A DNA stretch of 64,000 nucleotides from CAYJGJ01 sp964367585 (lineage in GTDB: Bacteria; Bacillota; Clostridia; Peptostreptococcales; Anaerovoracaceae). Position 1 is the first letter of the stretch. The number at the start of each line of letters is the position of its first letter. The stretch is from contig CAYIYH010000001.1 in NCBI GenBank assembly GCA_964367585.1, positions 248,001-312,000 of the forward strand. The letters are read 5' to 3'. Of the stretch, positions 8,998 through 18,120 are shown one piece after another. The notes below the pieces were generated by a model that ran no database searches, had not been told where the DNA came from, and worked only from the letters and a program-made list of their open reading frames with translations. Both the position numbers and the translations under genes were made by a program.

Positions 8998-10947
8998 TTA
9001 CGCATTTTGTAATTTATTAGCTGTTTTATTTCTTCCAAACATAAGGTAAACGAAGATACTTATAATAATCGCAGCCATTATTATCCCTTGCACAAGACCA
9101 TCTCCTACCGTTCCATAAACGATAAGCGATCCAACTTGATATACAAGGAATGCTACAATCCAACCTGTTGCTAGTTGCATCCCTAATGCACCGAATACCC
9201 ATTTTTTGTTAGGCATCTCTGCATTCATAGCACCTATTGCTGCGAAGCAAGGTGGCGTATACATATTAAACATCAAGTATGCAAGAGCCGCAACCTGAGT
9301 CATCCCCATGACTTCAACTACTCCGCCTGCAGAACCTTCAATCAATTCTAAAGCGTCAGTATCTATAAGATTACTTATTGCAAATACTGTTGCCAAAGTT
9401 CCTACTACGTTCTCTTTTGCAATAAAGCCTGTAACTGCTGCCGCTGCAAGTTGCCATGTTCCAAAGCCCAAAGGAATCAGCAAGAAAGCTATCGGCTGTG
9501 AAATAATTGCCAACATGGATGAGCTTGCACTTGCATCATCTATCGAATTCAAAGAAAAATCATAACTACTCAATATACTGACTACTACATTACATATCAA
9601 AACTAAAGTTCCTGCTTTGACTATGAATGCCCAACCTATTCTCAATGTTGCAATAAACGATTTTTTGATGCTTGGAACTTTGTAATGTGGAAGCTCTATA
9701 ATAAAGAAGGAATTTCGATTATTTTCTCCCGTAATCTTCTTTACAACAAGCGCGCCCAATATTATTAATACTATTCCCATGAAAAACATGAGTGTCGACA
9801 CCCACGCAGCTCCCGAAAAGAATGCCCCTGCAAAAAGAGCTATAACCGGCAGTTTAGCGCCACAAGGAATAAATGGTGCAAGCATTGCCGTAGTTGACCT
9901 TTCTCTTTCGTCTTTGATAGTCCTCGAAGCCATGACACCAGGTATTGCACACGCCATTCCTATTATCATAGGAATTATAGACCTACCATTTAGTCCAAAC
10001 TTTTTGAATATCCAGTTAAATACGACTGCCACTCTTGCTATGTATCCAGAATCTTCTAGAAGTGCGATTAAGAAATATAGCACCATTATAAGTGGCAGGA
10101 ACCCTACAACCGCTCCTACGCCATCCAATATCGCACCTGTGATTATAGACTGTAGGAATGGAGATGCTCCCGAGACCCAGCCTTCTACTACTCCTGCAAA
10201 CATTTCGATATATGTCCCCAGGAATGTTGCCAAAAATGGTCCCACATATGTCTGAGAAATATGAAAAACACAATATATAATTACCGCAAAAATTGGTATT
10301 CCCAGAATTTTGTTTGCAAGTATTTTGTCTACCTTATCTTGCTTTGTTTCCAAATTTGACGCTGTCTTCCTTGATTCTACTTTGGAAGTCAATTCTGTAA
10401 CAGCCTTATACCTTGCCTCATCGGCAATTCCAGAGTCGGTAAATATTTTTTGTTCTCCCCCTACAACCTCTAATGCTTTTTGCACTAGCAAGTCTATTCC
10501 CATGCCTGTTTCTATAGCAGCCTCTATGACAGGACACTTTAATTCCTCACTAAGCTTTGCTATGTCTATCGAGATACCATTCTTTTTGGCCAAATCAATT
10601 TTATTCAAGGCGATAACTACAGGTTTTCCGAACTCTAGTAACTGAGTTGTAAAAAAAAGTGATCTATTCAAATGTGTAGCATCCATTATATTTATTATAA
10701 CATCGGCATTTTCATTGCTAATGAACTCACTTGCAATACTTTCTTCACTCGTATACGGTGAAATAGAATAAGCACCGGGCAAGTCAATTATAGCAACTTC
10801 TCCCTTCCCGAAATCTTTTTTTAGAGTGCTTTCTCGTTTGTCAACAGTAACTCCTGCCCAGTTACCAACTTTTTCGGACTCTCCCGTAAGTGCATTATAC
10901 AATGTAGTTTTCCCGCTGTTAGGATTACCGGCCAACGCGATTTTCAT
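8998..10947 (-). CDS. feoB: Ferrous iron transporter FeoB
   Basis: A 649-aa inner-membrane Fe(II) transporter. The N-terminal GTPase domain shows G1 GNPNSGKTT, G3 DLPG and G4 NKID. Two Gate regions follow, with GMACAIPGVMASR and FIPCGAKLPV in the membrane part, then the C-terminal helices. The start was placed at MKIALAGN because GGAGGG lies just upstream and family members begin here. About 450 bases separate it from feoA, so it probably has its own promoter or leader. Confidence 0.93.
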   Translation of the reverse strand: MKIALAGNPNSGKTTLYNALTGESEKVGNWAGVTVDKRESTLKKDFGKGEVAIIDLPGAYSISPYTSEESIASEFISNENADVIINIMDATHLNRSLFFTTQLLEFGKPVVIALNKIDLAKKNGISIDIAKLSEELKCPVIEAAIETGMGIDLLVQKALEVVGGEQKIFTDSGIADEARYKAVTELTSKVESRKTASNLETKQDKVDKILANKILGIPIFAVIIYCVFHISQTYVGPFLATFLGTYIEMFAGVVEGWVSGASPFLQSIITGAILDGVGAVVGFLPLIMVLYFLIALLEDSGYIARVAVVFNWIFKKFGLNGRSIIPMIIGMACAIPGVMASRTIKDERERSTTAMLAPFIPCGAKLPVIALFAGAFFSGAAWVSTLMFFMGIVLIILGALVVKKITGENNRNSFFIIELPHYKVPSIKKSFIATLRIGWAFIVKAGTLVLICNVVVSILSSYDFSLNSIDDASASSSMLAIISQPIAFLLIPLGFGTWQLAAAAVTGFIAKENVVGTLATVFAISNLIDTDALELIEGSAGGVVEVMGMTQVAALAYLMFNMYTPPCFAAIGAMNAEMPNKKWVFGALGMQLATGWIVAFLVYQVGSLIVYGTVGDGLVQGIIMAAIIISIFVYLMFGRNKTANKLQNA

Positions 10948-11399
10948 ATTAAAATTCCCTCCTATAATCATGGCACGATTCCCCCCCTCTATATACGGCG
11001 GATTCCATTTCAAACTTTCAGTGGTGAGTAAATAATCTCCCACTGAAAACCTGAGAGGCTAATCGCCTCTCGTGCCAACTTGTAATCTTCGACACGGACT
11101 AATCGTGCAAGCACGCTAGCTCCTCAGCCTCGATTTAAAACAGTAAAAATGTTACATATTGCGCAAAGTAACTATACAAATATTATTAATACTCACGCTG
11201 GTGAGTAAGAATACAGAATTAGCTTGTGATAACTTAAGACTAAAAAAATTTTTCAATCCCAGTCTCAAATTTACACGTTATTGCTTAGTGTATAAAGTAA
11301 ATCATCCAATAAAATGAATTTCTTGAACAAAGCAACTCACACGAACAAAACGAACAACGCACACAATGTGAAAAACGCATAATTTAAACGATCGTTTTT
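10948..11399 (-). other. Structured leader region upstream of feoB
   Basis: No gene. On the transcribed strand two perfect hairpins stand just before feoB: TTTCAGTGG/CCACTGAAA (11016-11048) and GAGAGGC/GCCTCTC (11053-11071). A 35-base dispersed element is at 11105-11139, and CTCAC-GCTG-GTGAG lies near 11190-11206. The hairpins have no long T run, so a role in mRNA processing or regulation is open. Confidence 0.45.
11105..11139. repeat. Dispersed 35-bp element, copy A
   Basis: Begins GTGCAAGCACGCTAGC and ends CAGCCTCGATTTAAA. Two related copies are at 48729 and 58920. All three are intergenic. Confidence 0.5.
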
Positions 11400-11621
11400 T
11401 TAATGTGGCTCTATTTGAATCAAAGCAGCTAAGCTTTTATCGATACAATATCTGCCGTCTTTTACGGACAATGAATAACTACCGCTGAGTACGGACATGA
11501 GATAAATATCCTCGCCAGGGTAGCAACCTAGCGTAAGCAAGAATTTTTTCACCTCAGAATCATCTGTGTCAATGCTTTTCACAAGATATCTTTGTCCTAC
11601 CTCTGCCTTCGTTACATCCAT
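11400..11621 (-). CDS. feoA: FeoA-like iron transport accessory protein
   Basis: A 73-aa SH3-like FeoA domain protein. The pattern VGQRYLVKSIDT...LTLGCYPGEDIYL...GSYSLSVKDGRYCIDKSLA fits the FeoA fold of small beta-barrel proteins that act with FeoB at the inner membrane. It precedes feoB on the same strand, which supports the assignment. The gap is unusually long for the pair. Confidence 0.85.
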   Translation of the reverse strand: MDVTKAEVGQRYLVKSIDTDDSEVKKFLLTLGCYPGEDIYLMSVLSGSYSLSVKDGRYCIDKSLAALIQIEPH

Positions 11622-11964
11622 TATCTTTCCACCTTTTTGAGTTTAATCCAAGTCCAAGCTATATTCGGGGAGACTCGAGTTATATCCTTAAATTCTCGAT
11701 TTACAACAAATCAATCTCAAGTTATATCTAAAAGCTTCGAGTTATCTCTCCCTAATTTATAAGCTATATCCATGATAGCATAAGCTAACACACAATGCAA
11801 GTAAAAAATTATCTAAAACTAACTTTTTTTTAAATTATTAGTATTAGAGCGTGTAAGCATTGGAAATTAAGGTAGTTCCCTATAAGCTAGTTTATTCCAT
11901 GTAGCAGCTATCATTCTTCAGATTATGAGTTGACTTGTATCAGTTTATAGGGTATAATAACTAG
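11622..11964. other. Divergent intergenic region between feoA and the ZIP transporter
   Basis: No gene. The left half, the feoA upstream side, has three repeats of a CGAGTTATATC-like word (11674-11687, 11716-11730, 11735-11749). They could be sites for a metal regulator, but they are not the palindromes expected of Fur or DtxR. The right half ends in the ZIP promoter. Confidence 0.4.
11930..11958 (+). promoter_or_regulatory. Sigma-70 type promoter for the ZIP transporter
   Basis: TTGACT, 17 bases, TATAAT. Predicted start of transcription near 11965, leaving a leader of about 175 bases. Confidence 0.75.
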
Positions 11965-12110
11965 GGTTAGCAAAGACTAACATTAATTATTTATATTAGG
12001 CGAAGTCCTAATATAAATCTGCCATCTTGCGTAGCAAGGGCGGGTAGAACTATAAATAACCCCTCTAAACAATAGGTCATACAAGGTTGGGTTATTTATA
12101 CTATTGTATA
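11965..12110 (+). ncRNA. Structured 5' leader of the ZIP transporter mRNA
   Basis: Four consecutive hairpins start at the predicted transcription start. H0 is GTTAG/CTAAC (11966-11981). H1 is ATTTATATTAGG/CCTAATATAAAT with a CGAAGT loop (11989-12018). H2 is GCC-CTTGC/GCAAG-GGC (12021-12041). H3 is TATAAATAACCC/GGGTTATTTATA (12051-12100). Such dense perfect pairing is far beyond background. I do not recognise a known riboswitch family; a metal-responsive RNA is inference from the gene it precedes. Confidence 0.5.
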
Positions 12111-12140
12111 TAATCTATCTTTATCACGAGGTAAAACATT

Positions 12141-12941
12141 TTGGAAATATTATTCGCATTTGGACTTACACTTCTAGCTGGATTGTCCACAGGAATAGGA
12201 AGTGTGCTTTCACTTCTTACTAAAAAAACAAATACAAAATTCCTATCGTTTGCGCTTGGGTTGTCGGCAGGGGTAATGATTTATGTTTCATTCGTAGAGA
12301 TATTTCCGAAAGGAACCGATGCATTGGTTCCAATTTACGGAGAACGCATGGGCACGCTTCTTTCCGTGATGAGTTTTTTTGCAGGAATTTGGCTCATATC
12401 GCTTATCGATAAACTAATGCCAGAAATGGGAAACCCACACGAAGTGCATACTGTCGAAGAAATGGACGGAAAAAGTGAGGAACATAAAAATAACTTAATG
12501 AGAATGGGAGTTTTCACAGCCCTTGCAATAGCTATACATAATTTCCCTGAGGGTCTTGCTACATTTGTTTCCGCATTGGGAGACAGCGAAACTGGAATTG
12601 CTATAGCCTTTGCCGTTGCAATACACAACATCCCAGAGGGGATAGCCGTCGCTGTTCCAATCTATTACGCAACAGGTAGCCGAAAAAAAGCATTTACCCT
12701 CTCTTTTTTATCGGGACTATCAGAACCTATAGGTGCACTGATAGGGTACTACCTCTTTATTCAATTCATCAGTGATACACTATTTGGTGTAATTTTTTCA
12801 ATAGTTGCCGGAATCATGGTATATATAAGCCTTGATGAACTCTTGCCGTCCGCAAGAGAATATGGAGAACACCATACTTCAATTTATGGATTGATATTCG
12901 GAATGCTTATTATGGCAGTTAGCTTATTGTTGTTTATATAA
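12141..12941 (+). CDS. zupT: ZIP-family divalent metal transporter (ZupT-like)
   Basis: A 266-aa membrane protein with about eight hydrophobic segments. It carries both ZIP metal-site motifs, HNFPEGLA (TM4) and HNIPEGIA (TM5), separated by about 35 residues as in ZupT. A short acidic and histidine-containing loop lies between TM3 and TM4 (NPHEVHTVEEMDG). It would import Zn(II) and perhaps Fe(II) or Mn(II). The start codon is TTG, preceded by CGAGGT. It follows a long structured leader and sits beside the feo locus. Confidence 0.88.
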   Translation: MEILFAFGLTLLAGLSTGIGSVLSLLTKKTNTKFLSFALGLSAGVMIYVSFVEIFPKGTDALVPIYGERMGTLLSVMSFFAGIWLISLIDKLMPEMGNPHEVHTVEEMDGKSEEHKNNLMRMGVFTALAIAIHNFPEGLATFVSALGDSETGIAIAFAVAIHNIPEGIAVAVPIYYATGSRKKAFTLSFLSGLSEPIGALIGYYLFIQFISDTLFGVIFSIVAGIMVYISLDELLPSAREYGEHHTSIYGLIFGMLIMAVSLLLFI

Positions 12942-13102
12942 TTGTTTAATAGAGTTTGATTCTTCTGGTATCAGACAGATCTCAATTTTAAAACACATAC
13001 TTCGTCAAAAAACGATAACTTTTTTGATTTTTTCGTAAAGTACTTTATTATTTCTTTCTAAACTTTAAAATACATGCATCAATAAGTTAATTTCATTTGT
13101 TT

Positions 13103-13919
13103 TTAATGAATCTTTGAAGACAAAACCTCTTCGATTTCGCTTTTATCTTTCTTCAATATATCGGCGATTTCCTCTATCGAAAGTGTTTCTAGCATTTGAG
13201 AGATAACTAAATTAATTCCCTCAGTCCTTCCAATGCTAATACCTTCCTGCATAGCTGTTTCTAATTTATCTATGTCTTTTGCACTTACTAACATGAATTC
13301 CTCCTCCGTTTCTTTCGCCCCCTTAGTTTCAATTACGATTTCATCTATGGTGGTTACTAATTCAGTGTGGTACTTATGTTTTGGGTCTCTGATACTAAGA
13401 GAGTAGTTCTGATAACTCATCGCTTAGTCCAGATTTATCGCCATTCGTATTTAGTAGTATTGTATATGCTTCTTCGCCCAATTTCAAGTTAAAATTATGT
13501 TTTTCTGTCATTTCGAAGTGATATATGCTTTCTCCAAAATTATGCGGGTCATAGTCGCATATGAATATTACAAAACTCGGCGGAAGTTCTTTATATGGGC
13601 TACCAGATTGCAGTAGAGTGCTATCTATTGCGGAATGATAATATCTACTTCTTTTACCTATAGCAGGTTCTTTTGCGACTTGCATTTCTATTGCATAAGA
13701 TGTGCCTTTTTCATCAGCTATTAGGACATCTAGCCTAACAGCTTTTTTATCATAGCGAGAAATAATCGTCTCTTGGGTACTAGCGTAAGAGATACTCTCT
13801 ATTTTAATATTTAGAATTGTTTCTATAATCTTTTTACATACATATTTATTTTGCATGACTTTATAAAACATAAAATCATCTTTGAACTGTAGCTTTTCTA
13901 TTTCTTTTTTAATATTCAT
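13103..13919 (-). pseudogene. Rpn-family nuclease/transposase-like gene, frameshifted (copy 1)
   Basis: Relic of a PD-(D/E)XK nuclease of the Rpn family. The N-terminal part keeps the nuclease core (VRLDVLIADEKGTSYAIEMQ, the D...ExQ active-site pattern). The C-terminal part (ETLSIEEIADILKKDKSEIEE) continues in another frame. Comparison with copy 2 shows one inserted base in copy 1, TTAGTATC against TTATATC, close after the codons for SELLS. The start (MNIKKEIEK) has GGAGAT six bases upstream. Confidence 0.75.
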
Positions 13920-14046
13920 ATGCATATCTCCGAATAAATGGTTAAGTGATGGTTGTATATGCACAGTTTAATAGAAATTACATTTTAAAGAAAGGTAGGA
14001 AATGCTTATATGTCAATATATGCAGTTTTTGTATAAATACTTGCTC

Positions 14047-14079
14047 GTTTTTACTCACGTACTCTGCATGAGATGCGGC
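14047..14079. repeat. Degenerate type I-C CRISPR repeat (relic 1)
   Basis: ACTCACGTACTCTGCATGAG aligns with ACTCACGCACCCCGCATGAG of the array repeat. It is isolated, with no regular spacer on either side. Confidence 0.7.
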
Positions 14080-14129
14080 TAGTAATTAATGAATGGGAGC
14101 TAGAAAAAGTATATGGAATCAGATTAAAA

Positions 14130-14395
14130 AAACAGAAGTGACTACCACATCAGCCCAATGGCCGAAGAGCAATCACTTCCATTTACGAAATTATACCATT
14201 TAGATAAAATTTATTCAATGAAAAAAATTGTAACTATTTTCTACTCACACACCCCGCATGAGGTGTGGCTTTATGAAAATATAGCAAAAAAATAAAAATA
14301 ACTGCCACATCAGCTAAAGTGCCGAAGTGCAATCACTTCTATTATTCTTAATATACCATGTAGATAAAGTTTAATCACTGAAATATAAAGACTAT
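14130..14395. repeat. Two related hairpin-bearing noncoding units
   Basis: Two units (about 14135-14222 and 14290-14395) share CCACATCAGC, then TGCCGAAG/GGCCGAAG and GCAATCACTTC, and later ATATACCAT/TTATACCAT plus TAGATAAA. The first is bounded by GAAGTGA / TCACTTC inverted arms. Each unit follows a decayed CRISPR repeat, so they look like duplicated trailer-side sequence. Confidence 0.5.
14237..14269. repeat. Degenerate type I-C CRISPR repeat (relic 2)
   Basis: CTACTCACACACCCCGCATG matches the array repeat with one change, and the end reads GTGTGGC instead of GTGCGAC. It is isolated, about 1.1 kb from the array. Confidence 0.75.
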
Positions 14396-15224
14396 TTATT
14401 GAATATTTGAAGCCAAAATCTCTTCGATTTCACTTTTATCTTTCTTCAATATATCGGCGATTTCCTCTATTGAAAGTGTTTCGAACATTTGAGCCACAAC
14501 CTTACCCATTCCACGGTTTTCACCCAACTGCATTCCGATGTCGATTCCCTCTTCCATAGCTGCGTCTAGTCTGTCCATGTCTTTTGCACTTACTAACATA
14601 TATTCACCCTCCGTTTCTTTCAACCCCTTAGTTTCGGAAATGATTCTGTCTATGGTGTTTACTAGTTCTGTATGATATTCAAGTTTAGGGTTTCTGATAT
14701 AAGAAAGTAGCTCCGATAGCTCCTCACTTAATTCAGATTTATCGCCCTTTGTATTTAGTAGTATTGTATATGCTTCTTCGCCCAATTTCAAGTGTAAATT
14801 ATCTTTTTATGTCATTTCGAAATGATATATACTTTCTCCCAAATCAAACGGATCGTAGTTACATATAAATATTACAAAACTAGGTGGAAGTTCTTTATAT
14901 CGACTGCCTGATTGAAGTAAAGTAGTATCAATAGCAGAGTGATAATATCTACTTCTTTTACCTATATCTGGTTCTTTCGCGACTTGCATTTCTATTGCAT
15001 AAGACGTGCCTTTTTCGTCAGCTATCAGTGCATCTAACCTAACAGCTTTTTGAGCATAGCGAGTAAGTATACTCTCTTGGGTATTAGAGTATGTTATACT
15101 CTTAATTTTGACATTGAGTATTATCTCTATTATTTTTTTACATACCTCTTCATGTTCCATTACTTTATTAAACATGAAGTCGTCTTTGAACTGCAACTTT
15201 TCGATTTCTTTTTTTTATATTCAT
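14396..15224 (-). pseudogene. Rpn-family nuclease/transposase-like gene, broken (copy 2)
   Basis: Second copy of the Rpn-family gene, broken twice. An extra A in the poly-A run after the start codon shifts the frame. Near the middle, where copy 1 has GAA after FEMT, copy 2 has TAA, a nonsense codon. Downstream, the reading frame LKLGEEAYTILLNTKGDKSE is otherwise intact to the end. Copies 1 and 2 carry different lesions, so each decayed after the duplication. Confidence 0.75.
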
Positions 15225-15385
15225 ATGCATATCTCCGAATAAATGGTTAAGTGGTGGTTGTATATGCACAGTTTAATAGAAATTACATTTTAAAGAAAGG
15301 TAGGAAATACTTATATGCCAATATATGCATTTTTTGTGTAAATGATTGCTCTTTTTTACTCACACACTCTGCATAAGATGCGAAC
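14396..15385. repeat. Segmental duplication, copy 2
   Basis: Counterpart of the unit at about 13100-14079. Its right end is the first, most decayed repeat of the CRISPR array (15352). Confidence 0.75.
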
Positions 15386-17663
15386 ATTTCAAAGCTTATT
15401 GCCTCTGCTCCGTTGAAATTTATACTCACGCACCTCGCATGAGGTGCGACGAAATAGGATTTAATATTGTAATGGGAATTTGGGATTTCTACTCACGCAC
15501 CCCGCATGAGGTGCGACATCTAGTTTCAAATTCTTCTGTGGCTTTGATGTGATTTCTACTCACGCACCCCGCATGAGGTGCGACGGGTTTTAGTTGAAAA
15601 AACTAATGGTTTTGCATATTTCTACTCACGCACCCCGCATGAGGTGCGACTCAATAATAACCAACATTACAGTTAAGATTGTCATTTCTACTCACGCACC
15701 CCGCATGAGGTGCGACTAATCTGTGTATGTAGTTACTCCATGCCTTTTATTTCTACTCACGCACCCCGCATGAGGTGCGACGTATAATAATAGAGATACT
15801 ATTACAAATAAAATGCATTTCTACTCACGCACCCCGCATGAGGTGCGACACACTCTGTAAAAAGATATTAAAACATTACTATATATTTCTACTCACGCAC
15901 CCCGCATGAGGTGCGACTTTTAGATATTGAAACATTTGTAACTCCTAAATATTTCTACTCACGCACCCCGCATGAGGTGCGACTAGAAGCCGAAGGTTAT
16001 GATTATTCATTAGTGCAAATTTCTACTCACGCACCCCGCATGAGGTGCGACGGTATGTTTATAGCTTCTAACTATTTCACTGTTGATTTCTACTCACGCA
16101 CCCCGCATGAGGTGCGACGAAATGTATCCGGACTTAATGGTCCGGGTTACAAAATTTCTACTCAAGCACCCCGCATGAGGTGCGACTTGAACACCTTCGA
16201 TTGATAAGAATGCTTGTTCATTTCTACTCACGCACCCCGCATGAGGTGCGACTAAATGATGTATATTTTTTTGAGTACATTTCTTCATTTCTACTCACGC
16301 ACCCCGCATGAGGTGCGACCCGCACAACTACTAAGTTTAGGAGTATCACCACATTTCTACTCACGCACCCCGCATGAGGTGCGACATTCTTCCTGACACT
16401 CCTATTTGTGAGCCTTTGGATTTCTACTCACGCACCCCGCATGAGGTGCGACTAGAGAATGTTCTAACTGCGGTGCACTTATAGCATTTCTACTCACGCA
16501 CCCCGCATGAGGTGCGACGCAGTTGTAGTATTCAAAATTTGTGCAAAGAATGTCAATTTCTACTCACGCACCCCGCATGAGGTGCGACGTGTAGTGTAGG
16601 CTATAGGGCTTTGGTTGCTTAGTATTTCTACTCACGCACCCCGCATGAGGTGCGACTTTGGGCGGTTTCCATGCGCCAATTTCCTCAGCAAATTTCTACT
16701 CACGCACCCCGCATGAGGTGCGACGACATGTTATCTTCGCAAATCGCACGATTAACATTTCTACTCACGCACCCCGCATGAGGTGCGACATTTCTAATAT
16801 GTTTGTCAACAGTAAATCTGATATTTCTACTCACGCACCCCGCATGAGGTGCGACGTATTTTGTCAAACAAGATTTTTAATACTAATATAATTTCTACTC
16901 ACGCACCCCGCATGAGGTGCGACTTTCTGTAGATGCTGTTATCACATAGCCAATTTATTTCTACTCACGCACCCCGCATGAGGTGCGACTCTCTCAGTTC
17001 GGGAGATGTCCCCGGTTATAGATATTTCTACTCACGCACCCCGCATGAGGTGCGACGTCCCGTGTATGCTACAGTGTTCCAGATGCTGTTGATTTCTACT
17101 CACGCACCCCGCATGAGGTGCGACCAGAACAGCACGTAGGGAGATGATCTGCAGATCAATTTCTACTCACGCACCCCGCATGAGGTGCGACAAATTAAGT
17201 GTTAAATAACCCATTACATCATCAATTTCTACTCACGCACCCCGCATGAGGTGCGACTAACTGTTGCAACGCCGGGAACAGAAGAACTAATAAATTTCTA
17301 CTCACGCACCCCGCATGAGGTGCGACGTTATGCAAGAAATTTTACAATTAATCATGCTCATTTCTACTCACGCACCCCGCATGAGGTGCGACGGCTTGAT
17401 TCTTCTAATTCATACATAAAACCTAATATTTCTACTCACGCACCCCGCATGAGGTGCGACTTTGCTTGTACTATACCTATTATAGCATTCTTCTAATTTC
17501 TACTCACGCACCCCGCATGAGGTGCGACTTTAGAAATAAGGTTGAAGTCCTATATGCGGATGAATTTCTACTCACGCACCCCGCATGAGGTGCGACGAAA
17601 CATACACTACTAACTTTGAAGTTATGCTAGATTTCTACTCACGCACCCCGCATGAGGTGCGAC
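15352..17663 (-). CRISPR. Type I-C CRISPR array, about 35 repeats
   Basis: Repeats of 33 bases at a 66-68-base period, with spacers of about 33-35 bases. On the minus strand the repeat starts GTCGCACCTCATGCGGGGTG and ends GTAGAAAT, the classic I-C form with a GTCGCACC/GGTGCG hairpin and a GAAAT tail. Full repeats run from 15485 to 17663. The repeat at 15418 has two changes, the one at 15352 several, and the one at 16154 a single change (CTCAAG). Decay at the left end and the cas genes at the right show that the leader side is on the right, so the newest spacers should be near 17600. Confidence 0.97.
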
Positions 17664-17821
17664 CGCTATATTTAGTAATAAATATACACTATCATACCAC
17701 ATGTAGGGTGGACTATTTTTTACATAAACGAATTATCAAATTATCTCTTGAAATTCGTTAATATATACTGATTTCTTAGGCGAACCTATCTGGTAATTTA
17801 AAAACACCTAAGCTTCGCCAA
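17664..17821 (-). promoter_or_regulatory. CRISPR leader region
   Basis: AT-rich stretch between the cas2 stop and the first intact repeat; by position and repeat orientation this is the leader that drives the array leftward. It holds the nested inverted pairs CTTAGG/CCTAAG and GGCGAA/TTCGCC (about 17777-17820), which could also act as a terminator for the cas operon. Confidence 0.65.
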
Positions 17822-18112
17822 CTAAACTATTAAGACTCCCTCGGGGTTATATGTCTCTTTACTTCCAAAATGTTCCACCTTTCCTTGCCAGTTATTTCCT
17901 AAATAATAAAATCTTAAACTATCCTCGTCTTCTTCTATCGTTTTTAATAATTTATCCTTTACTTTCAAAAAATTACCATAATCCAAATTAATTTCAAATA
18001 CAGAATTTTGCACTCGTTGCCCATAATCCACACAGATTTTCGCAATTTTTCTAAGGCGAGTCCTTCCTTTTGAATCATTCGTTCGAACATCATAGCTTAC
18101 AAGTACCATCAT
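17822..18112 (-). CDS. cas2: CRISPR adaptation endonuclease Cas2
   Basis: A 96-aa Cas2 with the N-terminal strand MVLVSYDVRT carrying the conserved Asp, then the ferredoxin-like fold RLRKIAKICVDYGQRVQNSVFE. The length is normal. It forms the integration complex with Cas1. It is the last gene of the cas operon, 8 bases after cas1, and is followed by the leader. Confidence 0.95.
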   Translation of the reverse strand: MMVLVSYDVRTNDSKGRTRLRKIAKICVDYGQRVQNSVFEINLDYGNFLKVKDKLLKTIEEDEDSLRFYYLGNNWQGKVEHFGSKETYNPEGVLIV

Positions 18113-18120
18113 AATATCAC

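Larger units (their letters stand above)
13100..14079. repeat. Segmental duplication, copy 1
   Basis: The rpn gene, its upstream region and a decayed CRISPR repeat are repeated at about 14396-15385. Upstream parts are almost identical, for example GAATAAATGGTTAAGTG and GAAATTACATTTTAAAGAAA in both. The unit ends at an equivalent CRISPR-repeat relic in each copy. Confidence 0.75.

Noticed and set aside
11390..11410. AAACGATCGTTT at the feoA end as a terminator
   Set aside because: The palindrome has no room for a loop, so a stable hairpin is unlikely.
11965..12110. yybP-ykoY (manganese) or NiCo riboswitch
   Set aside because: I could not find the conserved loops of either family; only the presence of structure is claimed.
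14396..15224. Two separate small genes in the second Rpn copy
   Set aside because: Both parts are in the same frame, split only by a TAA where copy 1 has GAA, so this is one broken gene.
15346..17496. Several plus- and minus-strand open frames across 15.3-17.5 kb with repeated residues such as YSRTPHEVRR and STHAPRMRCD
   Set aside because: They are translations of the CRISPR repeats and spacers, not genes.
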